Source: Halochromatium roseum
Lineage (GTDB): Bacteria; Pseudomonadota; Gammaproteobacteria; Chromatiales; Chromatiaceae
Direction: 5' to 3'
Length of the DNA: 64,000 nucleotides
Assembly (NCBI RefSeq): GCF_016653315.1
Contig: NZ_NHSH01000010.1
Location: 48,235-112,234 of the forward strand
Numbering within the stretch: position 1 is the stretch's first letter; every line of letters begins with the position of its first letter. Shown here piece by piece: positions 59,540-64,000 of this stretch. Below the pieces are notes generated by a model. The model was not told where the DNA came from, did not search any database, and saw nothing but the letters and a program-made list of their open reading frames with translations. The translations under genes were made by a program, and so were the position numbers.

Positions 59540-59950
59540 TTAGGCCGCACGCGCGGCCTGCCCCTTCATCTTGTTCACGATCGCATAGACGCCGACGTGT
59601 CGATTTGGGCTCAGATGCTCTTCGAGTTGCAGCCCTTCGAACAGGGCATCGACATCGAGGGCCTCGATCTCGGCCGCGGTCTTGCCTGAGAACAGCCCGA
59701 CCAACAACGCGACCACGCCTTTGATGATCGCTGTGTCGCAATCACCATCGAAGCGGATCGCGCCGCTCTCGGGCTTTGCAACCACATGCACCGTGCTCAT
59801 GCACTCCATCACCCGGTTGGCATCGATCTTGTCGGCCGGCTCCATCGCTGGGAGCCGCTCGCCGATCTCAACCAGATACTGGTAGCGCTGGTCCCAGTCG
59901 CCTAGCAAGTCAAAGGTATCGATGATGTCTTGGATCGATTCGTCGGCCAT
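59540..59950 (-). CDS. SufE-family sulfur acceptor protein
   Basis: Accepts persulfide from a SufS/CsdA cysteine desulfurase. Cys50 in NRVMECMSTVHV is the acceptor. 136 residues is the normal SufE/CsdE length. The gene lies next to an A-type Fe-S carrier, but sufS and sufBCD are absent from the window. Converges with the PiuC-type gene, 6 bp apart. Confidence 0.9.
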   Translation of the reverse strand: MADESIQDIIDTFDLLGDWDQRYQYLVEIGERLPAMEPADKIDANRVMECMSTVHVVAKPESGAIRFDGDCDTAIIKGVVALLVGLFSGKTAAEIEALDVDALFEGLQLEEHLSPNRHVGVYAIVNKMKGQAARAA

Positions 59951-59986
59951 GAGCCTAGCTTCCGTGGTTGCGATCAGAGGTTGCGA

Positions 59987-60313
59987 TCAGACGCTAAACG
60001 ACTCGCCGCAGCCGCACTCGTCCTTGACATTCGGGTTACGAAACTCGAAGCCCTCGTTGAGCAGGCTCGACTTGACGAAGTCGACCTCCATCCCTTCCAG
60101 CCGCGGCAGGCTAGCCTCGTCGACGACGACCTTCACACCGTGACTTTCAAAAATATGGTCGCTGTCACCGCAGTCGTCAGCGTAGTCGACAACGTACGCG
60201 AAGCCTGTGCAACCGCTCTTGCGTGTTCCGATGCGCAGCCCGACGCCATGGCCACGCTGTTGAAGCATCTTGTTGACGTGGCTCGCGGCCGCGTCGGTCA
60301 AAGTGACTGCCAT
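59987..60313 (-). CDS. A-type iron-sulfur carrier (IscA/SufA family)
   Basis: Carries Fe-S clusters or iron to apoproteins. The three ligand cysteines are Cys35 (KSGCTGFAY) and the C-terminal CGCGESF pair. 108 residues. It is 36 bp upstream of sufE and likely co-transcribed. Sub-family (IscA, SufA or ErpA) is not decided. Confidence 0.92.
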   Translation of the reverse strand: MAVTLTDAAASHVNKMLQQRGHGVGLRIGTRKSGCTGFAYVVDYADDCGDSDHIFESHGVKVVVDEASLPRLEGMEVDFVKSSLLNEGFEFRNPNVKDECGCGESFSV

Positions 60314-60400
60314 CTCTAGATTCCTCGAGTCGTATCAGACGATGCCCTGCTAGTGCCTTTCGTTGGAGCAAATTTCAAGGGCCGATCACCCTCCGACTGG

Positions 60401-61057
60401 CTAATGGCGATGCTCGGTTCCAAGCCCGGAGGCGTGCGCCGACATATCCATCAGTCCCCGCATCAAGGTCGCCCGCTCCCCCAACGGAACCGTCTCGAGC
60501 AACGCCTGCTTGTCCTCCGCGTCCAGTGGCAGGTGCGTGCAGAGGAGATTGACCAGGTCGGTGTCGGCCATGTTGCTCACGTCGTCCCAAGGGATTTCCA
60601 CGCTGCGCCGATCGCAGAATGCTCTCAGTGAGCCCATGAACCGATCCCGCTCAGCCAGGCCTGCCTCATCGTCCTCCAGGTCGAGCGCGAACACCTGCCA
60701 ATCCGGCTTGATCCGCCGAAAACCGTCCTGCATCGGCAGCTCTTGCACGACCTTGAACCGGCACAGCCCTGTCAGCACCAGGATGATCCGACCATCGTTG
60801 GTCTCACTGTAAGAGGTGATGCGCCCAGCGCAGCCGACCCGATGGATATCGAGCTGTTCATCCTCAGCCGGCCCGCGCGGCTGCACCATGCCGACAAGAT
60901 GATCGCTCGCCAGCGCCGCCTGCACCAGCGCGAGGTAGCGCGGCTCGAAGATGTTCAGCGGCAGCTGCACCCCTGGCAGCACCACCGCCCCGCTCAGTGG
61001 AAAGATTGGCAACACGTCTGGCAGGTCCGCAAGACGCTGAAGAAAGGGGCTGCGCAT
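60401..61057 (-). CDS. LON peptidase N-terminal (substrate-binding) domain protein
   Basis: Stand-alone LON-N (PUA-like) domain of 218 residues without ATPase or protease parts. LPIFPLSGAVVLPGVQLPLNIFEPRYL (in part) and GCAGRITSYSE are the family hallmarks. Function of such single-domain proteins is unclear. The ATG at 61057 has GGAG 9 bases upstream; the upstream ATG at 61099 does not. Confidence 0.88.
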   Translation of the reverse strand: MRSPFLQRLADLPDVLPIFPLSGAVVLPGVQLPLNIFEPRYLALVQAALASDHLVGMVQPRGPAEDEQLDIHRVGCAGRITSYSETNDGRIILVLTGLCRFKVVQELPMQDGFRRIKPDWQVFALDLEDDEAGLAERDRFMGSLRAFCDRRSVEIPWDDVSNMADTDLVNLLCTHLPLDAEDKQALLETVPLGERATLMRGLMDMSAHASGLGTEHRH

Positions 61058-61130
61058 AGCGCGAATCTCCGTTGCTCGCTCAGTATCTAACCCAATCATC
61101 GGACATGGGGTCGATCGCGGCTGCGCTCAA

Positions 61131-61170
61131 AGCCCAATCCTCAGAGCCCGATCCTAAAAGCCCGACCCCA
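61131..61170. repeat. 14-bp tandem repeat upstream of tRNA-Leu(UAA)
   Basis: Units AGCCCAATCCTCAG, AGCCCGATCCTAAA and AGCCCGACCCCA begin at 61131, 61145 and 61159. Confidence 0.7.
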
Positions 61171-61303
61171 GCGGTTCAAAAACCTTCGCAGACGCAACAA
61201 GCACCCGCTTCCGATGACACTCGCCGAAATGGCCTCAAAACGTCATAATACCCGCCGACCATCCAGCGCTGAGCCCCTGCGGTCAGCAGCGCACCTCCAA
61301 ACC

Positions 61304-61388
61304 GCCCGGATGGTGAAATTGGTAGACACAAGGGACTTAAAATCCCTCGGCGCAAGCCGTGCCGGTTCGAGTCCGGCTCCGGGCACCA
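61304..61388 (+). tRNA. tRNA-Leu (anticodon UAA)
   Basis: 85-nt class II tRNA: acceptor GCCCGGA/TCCGGGC, anticodon loop CTTAAAA, long variable arm, T-arm GGTTCGAGTCC, encoded CCA. It lies 113 bp upstream of a type I restriction-modification locus, and tRNA-Leu genes are common integration sites. Confidence 0.98.
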
Positions 61389-61501
61389 TTTCTCCCCCGA
61401 AACCTCCAAGGTCGTGCGGCGATAGCCTTGTTTGCGCTTGCGCTCTGACCCTTGGTGGCGCCCTATGCAGGTCTTTTCTCGATCAACGGAAGACCCCTTC
61501 G

Positions 61502-62950
61502 ATGTACGAAAACGCATTCAACGGCATCGAGCGCGACCTACGCGCCGAGGAAGGCATCAGCAACGAGCTGGACTATGTCGAGCAGATCTCCTGGGTGCTA
61601 TTCCTCAAGTACCTGCACGACCTCGAGACCGAGCGCCAAGACCGCGCCGAACTCAACGGTGAGACCTACCGACCGATCATCGGCAGCGGCTTTCGCTGGG
61701 ACCGCTGGGCGGCGCCCAAGAAAGACGGCGCCTTCGACCACAACGCGGCCCTGATCGGCGACGACCTGATCGATTTCATCGACGACAAGCTATTCCCCTA
61801 CCTGGGCTCGTTCCGGCGGTCGGCACTCAGCGCCCGGACCATCGAATACAAGATCGGCGAGGTCTTCACCGAGCTGCGCAACAAGTTCCGCTCCGGCTAC
61901 ATCCTGCGCGACGTGCTGGAGATCGTCGACGGGCTCTCATTCAACACCCAGGCACAGCGCTACGAACTCTCGGAGCTGTACGAGACGCGCATCCGCCGCA
62001 TGGGCAATGCCGGGCGCAATGGCGGCGAGTATTACACCCCGCGCCCGCTGATCCGCGCCATGGTGCAAGTGACCGCACCCCGGATCGGCGAGACCATCTA
62101 CGATGGCGCGGTCGGCTCCGCCGGCTTCCTCTGCGAAGCCTACAACCACCTGCGCCACGACAAGCTCAGCGCCTCCGAGTACGAGACCCTGCAGACACGC
62201 ACATTCTTCGGTCAGGAGAAGAAATCGCTGGCCTACGTCATCGGCATCATGAACATGGTGCTGCACGGCATCGAGGCGCCGAACATCGTCCACACCAACT
62301 CGCTCAACGAGAACCTGATGGACATCCAAGAGCGCGACCGCCATGACCTCATCCTCGCCAATCCGCCCTTTGGTGGCGGCGAGCGGCGCGAGGTGCAGCA
62401 GAATTTCCCGATCAAGACCGGCGAGACCGCCTACCTGTTCTTGCAGCACTTCATGCGCAAGCTCAAGGCCGGCGGTCGCGCGGCCGTGGTGATCAAAAAT
62501 ACCTTCCTCAGCAACACCGACAACGCCAGCGTCGCGCTGCGCAAAGAGCTGCTGGACAGCTGCAAGCTGCACACCGTGCTCGACTGCCCGCAAGGCACCT
62601 TCCAGGGCGCCGGCGTCAAGACCGTGGTGCTGTTCTTCGAGAAGGGCGCACCAACCCGTGACATCTGGTTCTACCAGCTCGATCCTGGTCGCAATTTGGG
62701 CAAGACCAACCCGCTCAACGATGACGACCTGGTCGAATTCGTCAACCTGCAACGCGATCGCGCCGATAGCCCCAAGAGCTGGACCCTGAGCCGGGATGAT
62801 CTCGATGAGACCACCTTCGATCTGTCGGTGAAGAACCCGAACGCACCGGAAACGGCACCGCTGCGCTCGCCTGAGGAGATCATTGATACGATGCTGGCAA
62901 GGGATGCCGAAACGGCGGCGATCTTGCAGAAGATCAGGGGGTTGTTATGA
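61502..62950 (+). CDS. hsdM: Type I restriction-modification DNA methyltransferase subunit
   Basis: N6-adenine methylase of a type I system. The N-terminal helical HsdM domain spans residues 1-150 and the catalytic domain 160-440. The AdoMet-site equivalent is YDGAVGSAGFL and the catalytic motif is NPPFGG. 482 residues. The frame is open upstream through the tRNA gene, but the start is the ATG at 61502 (MYENAFNGIERDLRAEEG). It overlaps hsdS by 4 bp. Base composition is like the host. Confidence 0.93.
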   Translation: MYENAFNGIERDLRAEEGISNELDYVEQISWVLFLKYLHDLETERQDRAELNGETYRPIIGSGFRWDRWAAPKKDGAFDHNAALIGDDLIDFIDDKLFPYLGSFRRSALSARTIEYKIGEVFTELRNKFRSGYILRDVLEIVDGLSFNTQAQRYELSELYETRIRRMGNAGRNGGEYYTPRPLIRAMVQVTAPRIGETIYDGAVGSAGFLCEAYNHLRHDKLSASEYETLQTRTFFGQEKKSLAYVIGIMNMVLHGIEAPNIVHTNSLNENLMDIQERDRHDLILANPPFGGGERREVQQNFPIKTGETAYLFLQHFMRKLKAGGRAAVVIKNTFLSNTDNASVALRKELLDSCKLHTVLDCPQGTFQGAGVKTVVLFFEKGAPTRDIWFYQLDPGRNLGKTNPLNDDDLVEFVNLQRDRADSPKSWTLSRDDLDETTFDLSVKNPNAPETAPLRSPEEIIDTMLARDAETAAILQKIRGLL

Positions 62951-63891
62951 AGGCGGGGTGGAAAACAAAGACGCTCGGTGAGGTTGCTGACGTTGTCAAC
63001 GGAGGAACTCCTAAGTCAAAGGTCCAATCCTATTGGAATGGGGATATCCAATGGCTTACACCGAAGGACATGGGGCAGATGTTAGGCCGAACAGTATCCG
63101 AGACACCTAGGACCATTTCAAAGGAAGGCCTGGCCAATTCATCTGCGCGGCTAGTTCCAGAAAAGTCTGTAATTTTGTCAACCCGCGCTCCTATTGGACA
63201 CCTTGCTATCAATTCAACACCGATGGCTTTTAACCAAGGCTGTCGAGGCATTGTTCCTCGTGAATCATTGTATTACCTCTATCTTTATCACTTTCTCGAT
63301 GCGATAAAGAAGACTCTTAACGATCTAGGAGCCGGCACGACATTCAAAGAACTTTCAGCCACAAACCTAAAATCCATCTCAATCCCCCTCCCCCCACTCG
63401 AAGAACAAAAGCAAATCATCGCCATTCTGGACGAGGCGTTCGAGGGACTGGATCGCGCCCGTGCGAATGTGGAAGCGAATTTAGAGGAATCTCGGCAACT
63501 ACTATTAAGATATCTGGATATTAAAATCGAAGAATACATTAGTCGCTTCGGTATTATTCCGATCAACAAACTTGCCGATGTGAAGGGCGGCAAAAGGCTC
63601 CCTAAAGGATTCAAGCCGAAAGCAGAAAAGACCCCTTACCCTTATATCACAGTGCGTGACTTTACTGAGGAAGGTACAGTTTCCGCATTAGGCCTTGGGT
63701 TTATCTCCGAAGAGATTAGAGAAACGATCCTCCGCTATACAATTAGCAGTCGGGACGTTTATATAAGTATCGCTGGAACAATTGGAAAGACAGGGATCGT
63801 ACCAGATCACTTGGACGGAGCTAACCTGACAGAAAATGCTGCAAAGTTGGTGCTCAAGGAAGGCTGGCACAAAAGACTTGTGACCAAATAA
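62947..63891 (+). CDS. hsdS: Type I specificity subunit HsdS, truncated in its second target-recognition domain
   Basis: DNA-recognition subunit. TRD1 (about 1-150) and the central conserved helix (PLPPLEEQKQIIAILDEAFEGLDRARANV, in part, near 150-195) are complete. TRD2 begins near 200 and reaches NLTENAAKLVLKEG, then stops after a few more residues (314 total, against about 400 usual), lacking the second conserved helix. The TRDs are clearly more AT-rich than hsdM, while the central helix is GC-rich, a sign of exchanged TRD modules. The stop coincides with a composition change, suggesting an insertion. Confidence 0.87.
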   Translation: MKAGWKTKTLGEVADVVNGGTPKSKVQSYWNGDIQWLTPKDMGQMLGRTVSETPRTISKEGLANSSARLVPEKSVILSTRAPIGHLAINSTPMAFNQGCRGIVPRESLYYLYLYHFLDAIKKTLNDLGAGTTFKELSATNLKSISIPLPPLEEQKQIIAILDEAFEGLDRARANVEANLEESRQLLLRYLDIKIEEYISRFGIIPINKLADVKGGKRLPKGFKPKAEKTPYPYITVRDFTEEGTVSALGLGFISEEIRETILRYTISSRDVYISIAGTIGKTGIVPDHLDGANLTENAAKLVLKEGWHKRLVTK

Positions 63892-63902
63892 TAATCGTTT
63901 TC

Positions 63903-64000
63903 TCATTGAAAAACATAGTTATTTTTGAGGTTGGCCAACCCTGCAACGACCAAGATCACCTGATCAGCCATGCGAGTAGCACGATTTCTGAACGTGTTGG
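63903..64000 (-). CDS. C-terminal fragment of an unidentified protein, possibly a transposase
   Basis: A minus-strand frame enters from the right edge and ends with TGA at 63905-63903. The last about 30 residues read NTFRNRATRMADQVILVVAG then LANLKNNYVFQ. The style is reminiscent of some transposase C-termini, but this is a weak impression. Its position directly after the broken hsdS supports an insertion sequence. The sequence also contains the palindrome GGTTGGCCAACC at 63929-63940. Confidence 0.35.
   Translation of the reverse strand, partial: NTFRNRATRMADQVILVVAGLANLKNNYVFQ

Overview
The window is chromosomal DNA of a GC-rich gammaproteobacterium. Gene families and gene order (trpD-trpC-crp-osmC-speD-coq7, rhodanese-secB-gpsA-trmL, tgt-yajC-secD-secF, glyQ-glyS-gmhB-plsC) resemble Pseudomonas and, in my judgement, the Chromatiales (purple sulfur bacteria and relatives). 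No photosynthesis or sulfur-oxidation operon is present, so the order-level guess is inference. The window spans the replication-origin neighbourhood. gyrB, recF, dnaN and dnaA run leftwards from about 31 kb, and rpmH, rnpA, yidD, yidC and mnmE run rightwards. A perfect DnaA box lies between the two arms, and four perfect parS centromere sites sit between gyrB and the 3' end of recF.

Layout. 0-9.2 kb (minus strand): a cell-envelope run of envC, ctpA, a DJ-1 protein, a WecA/WbpL-like sugar-phosphate transferase, a WbpM-like dehydratase and a GspE ATPase. 9.3-12.9 kb (mostly plus): an ArsR regulator with SqrR/BigR cysteine spacing, a membrane rhodanese, secB, gpsA, trmL (minus) and a 74-aa protein with its own terminator. 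13-18.4 kb: nitrogen control (ntrC, ntrB, glnA) with a sigma-54 promoter and NtrC-like sites. 18.4-24.2 kb: a CDF metal exporter, glycyl-tRNA synthetase, gmhB and plsC. 24-35 kb: origin region. 35-45 kb: tryptophan genes, crp, speD, coq7, Fe-S proteins, tRNA-Phe, a NamZ-like protein and tRNA-Leu(CAA). 45-54 kb: queA, an intergenic region with a candidate small RNA, msrA, a HAD phosphatase, tgt-yajC-secDF and a 2-oxoglutarate oxygenase. 54-61 kb: mepA, membrane proteins, a PiuC-type oxygenase, sufE, an A-type Fe-S carrier and a LON-N protein. 61.3-64 kb: tRNA-Leu(UAA) followed by a type I restriction-modification locus whose hsdS is broken at the window edge.

The most unusual signals are non-coding. 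(1) A candidate trans-acting small RNA at about 46.56-46.65 kb has a hairpin, a CU-rich anti-Shine-Dalgarno stretch and a strong terminator. It is preceded by four hexamers spaced exactly 11 bp apart. (2) An 18-bp palindrome, TGAATC-N6-GATTCA, occurs three times, each time between genes. (3) A perfect 15-bp-arm hairpin lies inside trmL. (4) Short tandem repeats with 10-14 bp periods recur, mostly at gene ends or between genes, and one encodes part of the EnvC signal peptide. (5) The parS sites lie in a degenerate tandem repeat of about 72 bp, with the fourth site inside recF. Starts were re-chosen by ribosome-binding site and family alignment wherever the longest reading frame looked over-extended.
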